Of a stretch of 43,202 bases of DNA, positions 33,052 through 42,498 are shown piece by piece. The translations under genes and the position numbers were made by a program. The stretch spans positions 6,927,084 to 6,970,285 of the forward strand of contig NC_031476.1 of NCBI RefSeq assembly GCF_000006565.2. The letters run 5' to 3'. The notes beneath the pieces are model-generated. The model searched no databases. It was not told where the DNA came from and saw only the letters and a list, made by a program, of their open reading frames with translations. Source of the DNA: Toxoplasma gondii ME49. Taxonomy: Eukaryota; Apicomplexa; Conoidasida; Eucoccidiorida; Sarcocystidae. The first letter of the stretch is position 1; each line of letters begins with the position of its first letter.

Positions 33052-35969
33052 GTGGGGCAGTCGACCGCGTGCATGGTGCAGCGTTTGATATCTGTTGCGA
33101 TCTCCGAGTATGCTGGACGGGGTGAGTTCAGTGGGACGTTGAACAAAATAGGTTTTGAAGGAGATCAGAGTGATGAGGAGGGCACGGATTCCGGTTTGGA
33201 GCTTTGGTACGGCCCCGGATTATGCGCGACATGGCTCTTGGTATTGTGACGGCAATTCAACGATAATCGGGAGAATCTCGAGGAGTGGCGATCCCACAAG
33301 ATGTACGTGCCAGGTTGTCGTAGGACAATGGCTTTTCGTTGCATTCGGTTTCTTCCACATCTGGAGGTTGCGACTGGTGTGTTAATCGGCGAGGTAGTTC
33401 CAGCAGCGACATGCGTGAGAGCTGGGCCAGGAAGGAAGAACTGCGTGTTTGGCGAGCGGTTGAGATCGGACTCGACACTTCGTTGTTTGGGATTGGCTGC
33501 TGCGTGTCGCTGCTCAGCTCACGAGAGTAGGAACATGCTCCATTCCGTCAGTACGCCAGGAGTGCTACCCGGATGTCCAGACGAGAGGCGGTTTGCTGAA
33601 TTGCGTGGGCACTGCGTGAGTTCGCTGGTTGTGCGGGCCACCCGCGATGGGCGGCATGCAATGCATGTTAACACCGGATCACGAGTAGTGACATCGTGGC
33701 GACTACCGATGTTTGATTGTGCAGGCGGTGGCACCACTCTCACTAGTTGCGCCTTCCGGGGAAGAGTCTGTCGCTACGGTGAGACTGTGGAGACCGTATG
33801 TTACGGTCTGTTCGAGTAATGGTGCAGGCGCTATGTAAAAACGCAGTTTGGTGTGGCTCGAGCCGCGCGATGAACATTTGCAGACTTGCAGGTTGCCGCC
33901 GTGAGGAAGAAGCAACGGTTTTGACTTCGGTGCGAGTCACGTCTCTGGTTAGTTCACCCAGTTCACTGAGTCACTCATGTCCGCGGTGGCGGTGAATAGT
34001 AGCGTGTCGTAGTGGATTGGTTCACAAGCGATCGTTCGGAGCGCTTTTAATGACCTCAGTACGCCGGCGTCGAGCGCAGCGTTGCATTTGGGGACAGTTC
34101 CCTCTTGTCTGCGTATGTTGGTTAGGAGAGTCCCACCAACGACTAAGTGTGTGTTCAGCGAGCGACTGAATTTGGATCCGTCACGTCGTTGTTTGGGATT
34201 GGCGTTTTGCTGTTCGCTGTCCGGGAATATGATGCACAGTCATTGCTATGTTAAGGCGGGCAGATGGTGTGTACGATGGCATTCCACAAGTGGCTGGATG
34301 AGCTGAATTACTGCCTGATCACTCTCATCTCTCTTTTACCATTGTTTATATCGGCCAGCGTCAGCCGGTGAGATGCCTTGTGTCATGTCTGTTGACTCTG
34401 AGCACGAATGGCACCGAGCTGACTGTCCGTGTTTGGTTGCGCTGGAAATTAAGTCAAGCCCATCAGCCGCAATCCCTGGCGAGATTAACCTGTTGGTACG
34501 GTGAGACTGCGGAGAGCGGCCGTTACGGACTGTTCACGTAGTGGTGCAGGCGCTATGTAAAAACGCGGTTTGGCGTGGCCCGAGACGCGCGGTGAGCATA
34601 TGCAGGCTTGAATGGTGCCGCCGTGAGGAAGAAACAATGAGTTTGACTTTGGCATTAGTTACGCCTGCAGCTGATTCACACCATGCATTGATCCGTGTTG
34701 GCGGTGCTGAAATGCATATCATCCTCTCGAGGAACAGTGGACGCAGTGGGAGTAGCTGTCAGCGCTACATAGTTCACTAGTCAACGGCGAGCGTTCGCAG
34801 CCCGTTTGATGCCCTCAGCACGCCAAGGTCCAGCGGGTCGCTCCACGTCAGATCCGTGCCAGCCTGTGTGCGTATGTGTTTTAAGAGTCTAACCAGCGAC
34901 AAACTGTATTCCCGGAGAGCGACTGAGCTCGAATCCGTCGTAAGGTTGTCTCCGTGTTGATGTCCCTTGCCTTTTTATAGAGGCAGGAAGTAGGCCCACT
35001 GCGCCTCTTGATTGGTTCGACAGAGCCGTTCGATGCCTGTCCAGCAGAGGGTCAGATTACTGAGCTTCCTGGGCAATCCTTGAGTTCCCTGGTTTGGTGC
35101 CCCGCCCGCGACCGGAAGCAGGCAGTACATGTTATTACAAGACCACAAGGCACGACGTCATGGAGACTGGAAATGTTTACTTGTGCAAGCGTTGGAGCGA
35201 ATCTCACCCGTTCCGCGTTGGTAGTGTCTGTCGCTACGGTGAGACTGTGGAGAACGGCCGTTACGGACTGTTCACGTAGTGGTGCAGGCGCTATGTAAAA
35301 ACGCGGTTTGGCGTGGCCCGAGACGCGCGGTGAGCATATGCAGGCTTGAATGGTGCCGCCGTGAGGAAGAAACAATGAGTTTGACTTTGGCATTAGTTAC
35401 GCCTGCAGCTGATTCACACCATGCATTGATCCGTGTTGGCGGTGCTGAAATGCATATCATCCTCTCGAGGAACAGTGGACGCAGTGGGAGTAGCTGTCAG
35501 CGCTACATAGTTCACTAGTCAACAGCGAGCGTTCGCAGCCCGTTTGATGCCCTCAGCACGCCAAGGTCCAGCGGGTCGCTCCGCGTCAGATCCGTGCCAG
35601 CCTGTGTGCGTATGTGTTTTAAGAGTCTAACCAGCGACAAACTGTATTCCCGGGGAGCGACTGAGCTCGAATCCGTCGTAAGGTTGTCTCCGTGTTGATG
35701 TCCCTTGCCTTTTTATAGAGGCAGGAAGTAGGCCCACTGCGCCTCTTGATTGGTTCGACAGAGCCGTTCGATTCCTGTCCAGCAGAGGGCTACATTGCTG
35801 AGCTTCCTGGGCAATCCATACGTTCCCTGGTTTGGTGCCCCGCCGGCGACCGGAAGCAGGCAGCACCTGCCACTAAACCATCAGACCCACCGACGCCGTG
35901 CCGATTGCCGATGATTGCTTGTGGCGACAGTGGAGCCACGCTCACGAACCGTGCCTTGGGGTGTAGTGT

Positions 35970-38406
35970 CTGTTGCTGCGGCGACACCATGTAGAGCGTG
36001 CGTTACCGAGGGTGCGAAGGTCTGACGCTGCTTGTCGCTGTCTAGGAAGAGAAGGTAGGAACGCTCGCCTTTCCGATGGTCTGACAGATGCGTTGGCTGG
36101 CTGTTTTGCAAGCGAGGGGCGGTCTGCTGAACTGTGTGGGCACTGCGTGCGTTCGCTGGTTGTGGCGGCCGCCCGCGACCGCCGGCATGCAGTTCCTGTT
36201 AATGCTCGATCAGGCGGAGTGGGGTCAAGGCGCGCGGGACGGCGTTTGCTTGTGGAGTCGATGGAGCCACGGTCAGGAGCCGTTTCGTGAGGTGTAGTGT
36301 CTGTTGCTGCGGCGACACTGTGTAGAGCGTGCGTTACCGAGGGTGCTAAGGTCTGACGCTGCTTGTCGCTGTCTAGGAAGAGAAGGTAGGAACGCTCGCC
36401 TTTCCGATGGTCTGACAGATGCGTTGGCTGGCTGTTTTGCAAGCGAGGGGCGGTCTGCTGAACTGTGTGGGCACTGCGTGCGTTCGCTGGTTGTGGCGGC
36501 CGCCCGCGACCGCCGGCATGCAGTTCCTGTTAATGCTCGATCAGGCGGAGTGGGGTCGAGGCGAGAGACGGCGTTTGCTTGTGGCGACAGTGGCGCCACG
36601 GTCAGGAGCCGTTTCGTGGGGTGTAGTGTCTGTTGCTGCGGCGACACTGTGTAGAGCGTGCGTTACCGAGGGTGCGAAGGTCTGACGCTGCTTGTCGCTG
36701 TCTAGGAAGAGAAGGTAGGAACGCTCGCCTTTCCGATGGTCTGACAGATGCGTTGGCTGGCTGTTTTGCAAGCGAGGGGCGGTCTGCTGAACTGTGTGGG
36801 CACTGCGTGCGTTCGCTGGTTGTGGCGGCCGCCCGCGACCGCCGGCATGCAGTTCCTGTTAATGCTCGATCAGGCGGAGTGGGGTCAAGGCGCGCGGGAC
36901 GGCGTTTGCTTGTGGAGTCGATGGAGCCACGGTCAGGAGCCGTTTCGTGAGGTGTAGTGTCTGTTGCTGCGGCGACACTGTGTAGAGCGTGCGTTACCGA
37001 GGGTGCGAAGGTCTGACGCTGCTTGTCGCTGTCTAGGAAGAGAAGGTAGGAACGCTCGCCTTTCCGATGGTCTGACAGATGCGTTGGCTGGCTGTTTTGC
37101 AAGCGAGGGGCGGTCTGCTGAACTGTGTGGGCACTGCGTGCGTTCGCTGGTTGTGGCGGCCGCCCGCGACCGCCGGCATGCAGTTCCTGTTAATGCTCGA
37201 TCAGACGGAGTGGGGTCGAGGCGAGGGACGACGTTTGCTTGTGGCGACAGTGGCGCCACGGTCAGGAGCCGTTTCGTGGGGTGTAGTGTCTGTTGCTGCG
37301 GCGACACTGTGTAGAGCGTGCGTTACCGAGGGTGCTAAGGTCTGACGCTGCTTGTCGCTGTCTAGGAAGAGAAGGTAGGAACGCTCGCCTTTCCGATGGT
37401 CTGACAGATGCGTTGGCTGGCTGTTTTGCAAGCGAGGGGCGGTCTGACAGATGCGTTGGATGGCTGTTTTGCAAGCGAGGGGCGGTCTGCTGAACTGTGT
37501 GGGCACTGCGTGCGTTCGCTGGTTGTGGCGGCCGCCCGCGACCGCCGGCATGCAGTTCCTGTTAATGCTCGATCAGGCGGAGTGGGGTCAAGGCGCGCGG
37601 GACGGCGTTTGCTTGTGGAGTCGATGGAGCCACGGTCAGGAGCCGTTTCGTGAGGTGTAGTGTCTGTTGCTGCGGCGACACTGTGTAGAGCGTGCGTTAC
37701 CGAGGGTGCGAAGGTCTGACGCTGCTTGTCGCTGTCTAGGAAGAGAAGGTAGGAACGCTCGCCTTTCCGATGGTCTGACAGATGCGTTGGCTGGCTGTTT
37801 TGCAAGCGAGGGGCGGTCTGCTGAACTGTGTGGGCACTGCGTGCGTTCGCTGGTTGTGGCGGCCGCCCGCGACCGCCGGCATGCAGTTCCTGTTAATGCT
37901 CGATCAGACGGAGTGGGGTCGAGGCGAGGGACGACGTTTGCTTGTGGCGACAGTGGCGCCACGGTCAGGAGCCGTTTCGTGGGGTGTAGTGTCTGTTGCT
38001 GCGGCGACACTGTGTAGAGCGTGCGTTACCGAGGGTACGAAGGTCTGACGCTGCTTGTCGCTGTCTAGGAAGAGAAGGTAGGAACGCTCGCCTTTCCGAT
38101 GGTCTGACAGATGCGTTGGCTGGCTGTTTTGCAAGCGAGGGGCGGTCTGCTGAACTGTGTGGGCACTGCGTGCGTTCGCTGGTTGTGGCGGCCGCCCGCG
38201 ACCGCCGGCATGCAGTTCCTGTTAATGCTCGATCAGGCGGAGTGGGGTCGAGGCGAGAGACGGCGTTTGCTTGTGGCGACAGTGGCGCCACGGTCAGGAG
38301 CCGTTTCTTGGGGTGTAGTGTCTGTTGCTGCGGCGACACTGTGTAGAGCGTGCGTTACCGAGGGTGCGAAGGTCTGACGCTGCTTGTCGCTCCCTAGAAG
38401 GATAAA
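35970..38406 (+). repeat. Array E: ~330 bp truncated F monomers in alternating dimer order
   Basis: The landmark CTGTTGCTGCGGCGACAC starts at 35970, 36301, 36630, 36961, 37290, 37664, 37993 and 38322. Spacings are 331, 329, 331, 329, 374, 329 and 329. The 331-bp type has GTCAAGGCGCGCGGGACGG and GGAGTCGATGGAGCC. The 329-bp type has GTCGAGGCGAGAGACGG or its GGGACGA variant and GGCGACAGTGGCGCC. The unit is an F monomer lacking about 400 bp (from after GAGCGTGCGTTAC to before the box region). Copies are otherwise almost identical, so amplification was recent. Confidence 0.95.
37403..37488 (+). repeat. 43-bp tandem duplication inside one E monomer
   Basis: The 43-bp stretch beginning GACAGATGCGTTGG occurs at 37403-37445 and again at 37446-37488, with one substitution (TTGGCTGG against TTGGATGG). 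It accounts for the 374-bp spacing (331 + 43). Confidence 0.95.
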
Positions 38407-39897
38407 GTAGGATGCCTCGCCTCTTGAGTGGTTCGACAGAGCCGTTCGATGCCTGTCCAGCAGAGGGTCAGATTGCTGAGCTTCCTGGGCAATCCTTGAG
38501 TTCCCTGGTTTGGTGCCCCGCCCGCGACCGGAAGCAGGCAGTACATGTTATTACAAGACCACAAGGCACGACGTCATGGAGACTGGAAATGTTTACTTGT
38601 GCAAGCGTTGGAGCGAATCTCACCCGTTCCGCGTTGGTAGTGTCTGTCGCTACGGTGAGACTGTGGAGAACGGCCGTTACGGACTGTTCACGTAGTGGTG
38701 CAGGCGCTATGTAAAAACGCGGTTTGGCGTGGCCCGAGACGCGCGGTGAGCATATGCAGGCTTGAATGGTGCCGCCGTGAGGAAGAAACAATGAGTTTGA
38801 CTTTGGCATTAGTTACGCCTGCAGCTGATTCACACCATGCATTGATCCGTGTTGGCGGTGCTGAAATGCATATCATCCTCTCGAGGAGCAGTGGACGCAG
38901 TGGGAGTAGCTGTCAGCGCTACATAGTTCACTAGTCAACAGCGAGCGTTCGCAGCCCGTTTGATGCCCTCAGCACGCCAAGGCCTAGCCCGGTGCTGCAT
39001 GTCAGGAAAGGGACACCCTGCTTGCGTTTGGGGGTCAGGAGAGTGCAATCGGGGACGAAGTGTGTATTCGCCCGGCGACTGTGGTTGGATCTGTCACATC
39101 ACCGTCTGGGATCGGATGTCGCTGTGTTGCTGTTTAGTAAGCGAAAGTAGGGTGACACGCTTTTTTGTTTATTCTACAGAGGGCTTGCCAGGGTGTCCAC
39201 GAGAACGGCAGATTGCTGAGCCGCGTGGGCGTTGTTTCCGCTCCCTAGTCGTGTTGGACATCCGCGACCGTCGGCTTGCAGTGCCGGTTATTACCGGATT
39301 AGGAGGAGCGACGTCGAGGCGAGTGACGATGTTTGCTTGTGGAGGCGGCCGAGCAACGCCCACCAGTCGTGCTCTCCGGCATAGTGTCTGTTGGTCCGGC
39401 GAGTCTGTGAAGAGAGTCGACGGCGGTCTGTCGGACTTGTGGTGCATGTGGTGAGTATGCGGGGCTGTGTCGCGAGGCGTACGGTGCTCATTAGCAGTGG
39501 CGAAGGAGGCCAAAGTAGTGAACATGATTTAAGATCGTTGGGTGGGTTTTTGCCAAGTCGGTAAAAGAGTCATTCCATACCATGAGATAATTGCGTCAGC
39601 AACGCCACGACATGCATGTCGAGATCCGAGGGAGGAACGGGAAGACAGAAGCCGCTCGGTGTCAGGAGAGCAGTGTCGTTTCAGACATCCTTTGCCCGCC
39701 ACCTGATTACGGCGTCCCGCTAATGGCATCTGTGTCGGCGCACGCGGGTCAGCCAGGAGGCTGCCATGATGCCCTGCCCTGTGCTGTCGCCGATCTGTTG
39801 TCACCGCGGGTGAATGACTTCGCCTGGTGGTGGCTTGCAGTCCGATGTTGATTAGTAACCAATATGTAAAGATTTAGGCAATAACACTGCTAATCAG

Positions 39898-40102
39898 GAG
39901 CCAGAGACGTCCTGTCAAGTCGTCCTTTTCATAGTGCACTGTACGGTATAGGGGCTTGTTTACTGCGGATTCGGCGTCAGCAACGCCATCTCAGGCCAGC
40001 AGCAGAAAAGGTGCTGTGGGTGGGTGCTGAGTGGTTACGATTCGACCTCTCACGTGATCCTCGGTTGTATTCCTTTTTGCCGGTGTCACAGCCGTCGAAA
40101 AT
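39898..40102 (+). other. Candidate internal exon, 67 codons, flanked by splice-like sites
   Basis: Open from 39900 to 40102 with no stop. On the left is CACTGCTAATCAG|G, resembling a branch site plus 3' splice site. On the right is AAAAT|GTAAGTAT, a strong 5' splice site. An in-frame TAA at 39891 and a TAA formed across the donor mean the frame is closed unless spliced, as an internal exon would be. There is no internal ATG. The predicted peptide has a mixed, protein-like composition (for example FDLSRDPRLYSFLPVSQPSK at its end), but I recognise no family. An open stretch of this length is common by chance, so the case rests on the splice sites. Confidence 0.2.
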
Positions 40103-40898
40103 GTAAGTATAATGCTTTAGTTAGTCTAATCTGCAGAATCATGACTAGTTGTTTGGCATCTCCGTTCCCTGCTACGGTACAGAGTTATTACCTGTATCCG
40201 CACACCGTGTCGGTGATATGATACCAGAGAAAATGTGTAGTTCCTATTCAGAAACATTGGTTTCGCAGTGTTGGCATCAGGTCCAGTATGGTTCGTGATT
40301 GGGTGCAATGTAGCCACGCGCAGTCGACATTCTTGTTGTGATGCAGTACGCTTTATTACAGTGAGGGTGGTAAGAGGGTGTGTGACGCCACTGATGGAGA
40401 ATGCATGCTGTGGCAGAACTCAGTTTATCCTCAGCGAGTTGATGAGGGGCCAACGAGTCTGTTCAGGCGGAGGCAGCTGGAGGCGCATAGAGGTGGCTTC
40501 ATAACGATGGTACGCCATGACCACTCTCCCTTGTGGTGAAAATGAGCTGCGACGCGCTGTGGAATGAACGAAGTAACTGGTATCTTCTTGACGCTCCAGT
40601 GCCTGACTGCATGGACGTCAACATACCAGTTTTCGGATTTTCACAATTACGATAGCCGAAAAGGTTCCTGTCCTAAGATTTTGCGTCTGTCCATGTTGTA
40701 CAATACTGCCGCAGGTTACCCCTATACTCTCGTCCTTCCCAGATCCAAACTCGTTACCTAGGAAGGAAGGAAACAGACTCATTGGCATCAAAAGTAGCTA
40801 ATCGGTGAAAAGGCCAGATTCACAGACGAGCACGGGGAGAGGCGCGATTCATCCCATTGTGACAGAACAGTTGCGGAGGCATGTGAGTGACGTGTTCC

Positions 40899-41132
40899 AT
40901 GGCATTTGACTGTGTTGCGTTACCTGACAATGCCATCGGCTGTCTACTAATCCCAGCAATCCAGGCACATGTTTACTGTGTGTCTTGGTCGGGCTTCTTC
41001 CAGCTGAAAACAGTAAGTGACTTGTGTGTGAGAATAAACTTTCGGCGCCGGTACTCAGGTTTCGTCAGAGAGTACCCTCTGCTAAATCAGGTTGCTACCG
41101 AGAAAAGCATGTTTTTCGAAGTTTCCAGATGA
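40899..41132 (+). other. Short ORF with an internal GTAAGT donor
   Basis: ATG at 40899, stop at 41132, 77 codons. Residues 1-36 are hydrophobic and ordinary in composition. At 41013 the frame contains ACA|GTAAGT, a good 5' splice site, so an exon could end at 41012. A possible acceptor, GCTAAATCAG|G, lies near 41090. No domain recognised. Equally compatible with chance. Confidence 0.12.
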
Positions 41133-41462
41133 CAAGACGATGATTGATGGTGATCGCACGGCGTGTATGCCACTAGGAATGGCAGGTGCTACTGTTGACG
41201 TGTCGATACGAAGCATACAGAGTATTGTCACTGGAGCGGTGATGCGATACCAAAGAAGGAATTAGTTGTGACAATACCACCATGTAAATACCTTATTCTC
41301 GGTGTCGACAGCTCCCGAGAAAATGTCTTTGTACGATGAGTAAACACGAAGTTGACTGAAATATCCGTGATCGATGTGTTAGGACGTTGTTCCATTAAAT
41401 CGCCTAGAAGGCAATGTTTTTCGTAGCTGGAAGTATGGACGTTAGTTCCTTCTGGATTGTTA

Positions 41463-41696
41463 TCAGTGCGAAACGAAGAGTCGTACTGAAATGCGACGCT
41501 CTTTGTTATTAGGACATTGTTTTTTCAAGTGAAGATGAGCTAAAGGGCCCTTTTCTACACTAATTTGTTTGACTGTTTTGCTGGCTACAATGGATAAGTA
41601 GGTTTGTCTTGTGTGAGCTTCAACAACCTCTTCGTTGCTCAGATGGCTTCTTTGTCTCATATTCTGCTGGCAGGCACCATTTACTAAAGACAACAT
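41463..41696 (-). other. 77-codon minus-strand ORF
   Basis: ATG at 41696, stop at 41463. The predicted product is rich in Lys, Gln, Glu and Ser, unlike the Thr/Pro/His-rich minus frames in the arrays, and has no membrane segment. It lies head to head with the plus-strand candidate at 41731. No family recognised. Length is within chance expectation. Confidence 0.12.
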
Positions 41697-41730
41697 AGGC
41701 GTATCAATTTCTAACCTTCCGGCGACACAG

Positions 41731-41903
41731 GAGACGATGAAACTGCAGGAGGTGAAGCACTGGATGTTAATGTTGATGTGAAGTTCTCTGTATATGCACG
41801 GAGATTATTATCACATTGTTCCGTTCGGATGAAACGAAAGCTTGTTGGCCGCCTTCTGTCTAATGCAGAACGTTTTTCAAGGAGAAAGAAGACATTATGT
41901 TGA
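41731..41903 (+). pseudogene. Possible exon, frame broken before the next ORF
   Basis: TTTCTAACCTTCC followed by GACACAG|GAGACG resembles a branch site, pyrimidine tract and 3' splice site. From there one frame (codons from 41733) stays open to a TGA at 41901, encoding an acidic stretch followed by a basic, Leu/Arg/Lys-rich stretch. The next protein-like frame (41863-42225) overlaps it in a frame shifted by one base. The overlap contains a T5 run (41873-41877), where a one-base length change would put the two in the same frame. It could be a pseudogene, a sequencing error or coincidence. Confidence 0.18.
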
Positions 41904-42225
41904 TGATGTGGATCAGCTGGTTTCTAATGTGGAGCGGTACCTCCAACCTGTCCCCTTGGCTCTACGTTTGGTTCGTCGTTGTCACCCATGCTGCTACCAC
42001 GGTCACGAAAAAATCAAGTTGGACGTAGAACAGCCAGACGAAAGTGGGGGTAGAAATGATCTTGGGAGCAGCATCATCATCCAGAGACTTGCGACTTGCA
42101 ATATTATCGGCAATGGCATCCTAAGCAGTGCTCTTCGGTTTTTTACAACTTCCTCTGTGTCTCGGTACATCCGACGCTACCTACTGCATCGTCTGTGTCT
42201 ACAGATGTACATTAAGAAAAATTAA
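41863..42225 (+). CDS. Hypothetical 120-residue ORF near the telomere
   Basis: ATG at 41863, TAA at 42223-42225. The frame is also open a little upstream of the ATG. The product begins with an acidic/basic segment (VDDVDQLVSNVERYLQ region, about residues 16-32), then a Cys/His-containing stretch (CHPCCYHGH, about residues 45-53), then a Lys/Asp/Glu-rich linker and a basic C-terminus. Cys/His spacing does not match a zinc finger that I can name. No signal peptide or clear membrane helix. About one ORF of this size is expected by chance in this 3 kb, so the call rests on composition and the neighbouring frame. Confidence 0.2.
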   Translation: MQNVFQGERRHYVDDVDQLVSNVERYLQPVPLALRLVRRCHPCCYHGHEKIKLDVEQPDESGGRNDLGSSIIIQRLATCNIIGNGILSSALRFFTTSSVSRYIRRYLLHRLCLQMYIKKN

Positions 42226-42484
42226 GAGAAAGGTGCAGCAGAGGATGGCGAAAGGGAGGTGTAGTTTGCGTGGTAATACGAAGCAAAGCACTATGTTATC
42301 TTGTGTCTTCGGTGTCCGAATGGGGCAGGAATTTTGCGCTGAGGCATACTGCTCGGTGGTGGATATGTCGACTTTGCAACTTGCGGAGAAAGGAAAGTTA
42401 TGTTAGGACGGACAAAAGCAGAAGAACTGGTATTACAATACGCACTGGCAGTGTGATATACAATTGAATATTTGGTTTGATTAA

Positions 42485-42498
42485 CCCTAAACTCTAAA
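42485..42498 (-). repeat. Reverse-oriented telomere-like units
   Basis: CCCTAAACTCTAAA, i.e. CCCTAAA followed by CTCTAAA, is the complement of the terminal repeat with one mismatch and points the opposite way to the telomere at 43057-43202. It coincides with the left edge of a segment of reversed strand bias. Confidence 0.6.

Larger units (their letters stand above)
22880..33345 (+). repeat. Array D: ~0.75 kb monomers and 1.9-2.5 kb composite units
   Basis: Complex array. Simple D monomers occupy about 24340-26750, with box-like GTAGGGA or GTAGGAA at 24368, 25121 and 26745 and GAGCTGTATTGTTGT at 24432 and 25187. From 26252 three composite units follow, each holding a D monomer plus a second segment of 1.0-1.6 kb. 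That segment includes CACGAAGCCAGGAACCTG, CTGGATGGTGGCCAGCTGG and GCATTATGAGCCTGTTCAGG, and an extra copy lies at 23338-24340. Copies are often nearly identical. ORFs of 60-148 codons in several frames recur from copy to copy because the DNA is copied, and no frame is favoured over the others. Confidence 0.9.
33345..39540 (+). repeat. Array F: ~738 bp satellite interrupted by the E subarray
   Basis: Box-like GTAGG positions at 33527, about 34229, 34990, 35728, then (after the E subarray) 38407 and 39147. Spacings are about 700-760, with 738 between the most similar copies. Landmarks: TTGGTTCGACAGAGCCGTTC, TCGCTACGGTGAGACTGTGG, GGTGCAGGCGCTATGTAAAA, GCCGCCGTGAGGAAGAA and CCCTCAGCACGCCAAGG. The block 34500-35050 recurs at 35238-35788 (offset 738) and 35010-35560 recurs at 38426-38976 (offset 3416). 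The tail after 39147 is decayed. F resembles the D monomer (GTTGTTTGGGATTGGC and CCTCAGTACGCC positions), so D and F are one superfamily. Confidence 0.9.
39540..42480. other. Non-repetitive distal segment with weak coding candidates
   Basis: After 39540 I find no copy of the satellite families and no long internal repeats. Composition is more balanced and more AT-rich than the arrays, though still mildly G+T-rich on the plus strand (about 108 of 180 bases counted at 41401-41580). Several short frames with ordinary-looking amino acid composition lie here, listed below, some next to plausible splice sites. No single frame exceeds 130 codons. In T. gondii subtelomeres I recall one member of a Toxoplasma-specific gene family, and this is the only place in the window where such a gene or its remains could plausibly sit. 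Confidence 0.6.

Noticed and set aside
36000..36300. Plant or oomycete origin based on the TTTAGGG telomere
   Set aside because: Not excluded, but the three-part long-period satellite layout with strand bias and almost no genes matches what I recall of Toxoplasma telomere-associated sequence better. No plant transposon remnants or oomycete gene-family signatures are visible.
35942..38339. Long minus-strand frames (up to 166 codons) repeated through array E
   Set aside because: Their openness follows from near-identical 330-bp copies and the A+C-rich minus strand (few stops, Thr/Ser/Arg/Pro-rich product). Frames on the plus strand are equally open, and the array is a truncated satellite.
40055..41330. 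Possible ~1.2 kb tandem duplication in the unique tip (GGTGTCACAGCCGTCGAAAA against GGTGTCGACAGCTCCCGAGA; TGATACCAGAGAA against CGATACCAAAGAA)
   Set aside because: The two short similarities occur in opposite order (40084 then 40217; 41244 then 41300), so they do not support a collinear duplication and are likely chance.
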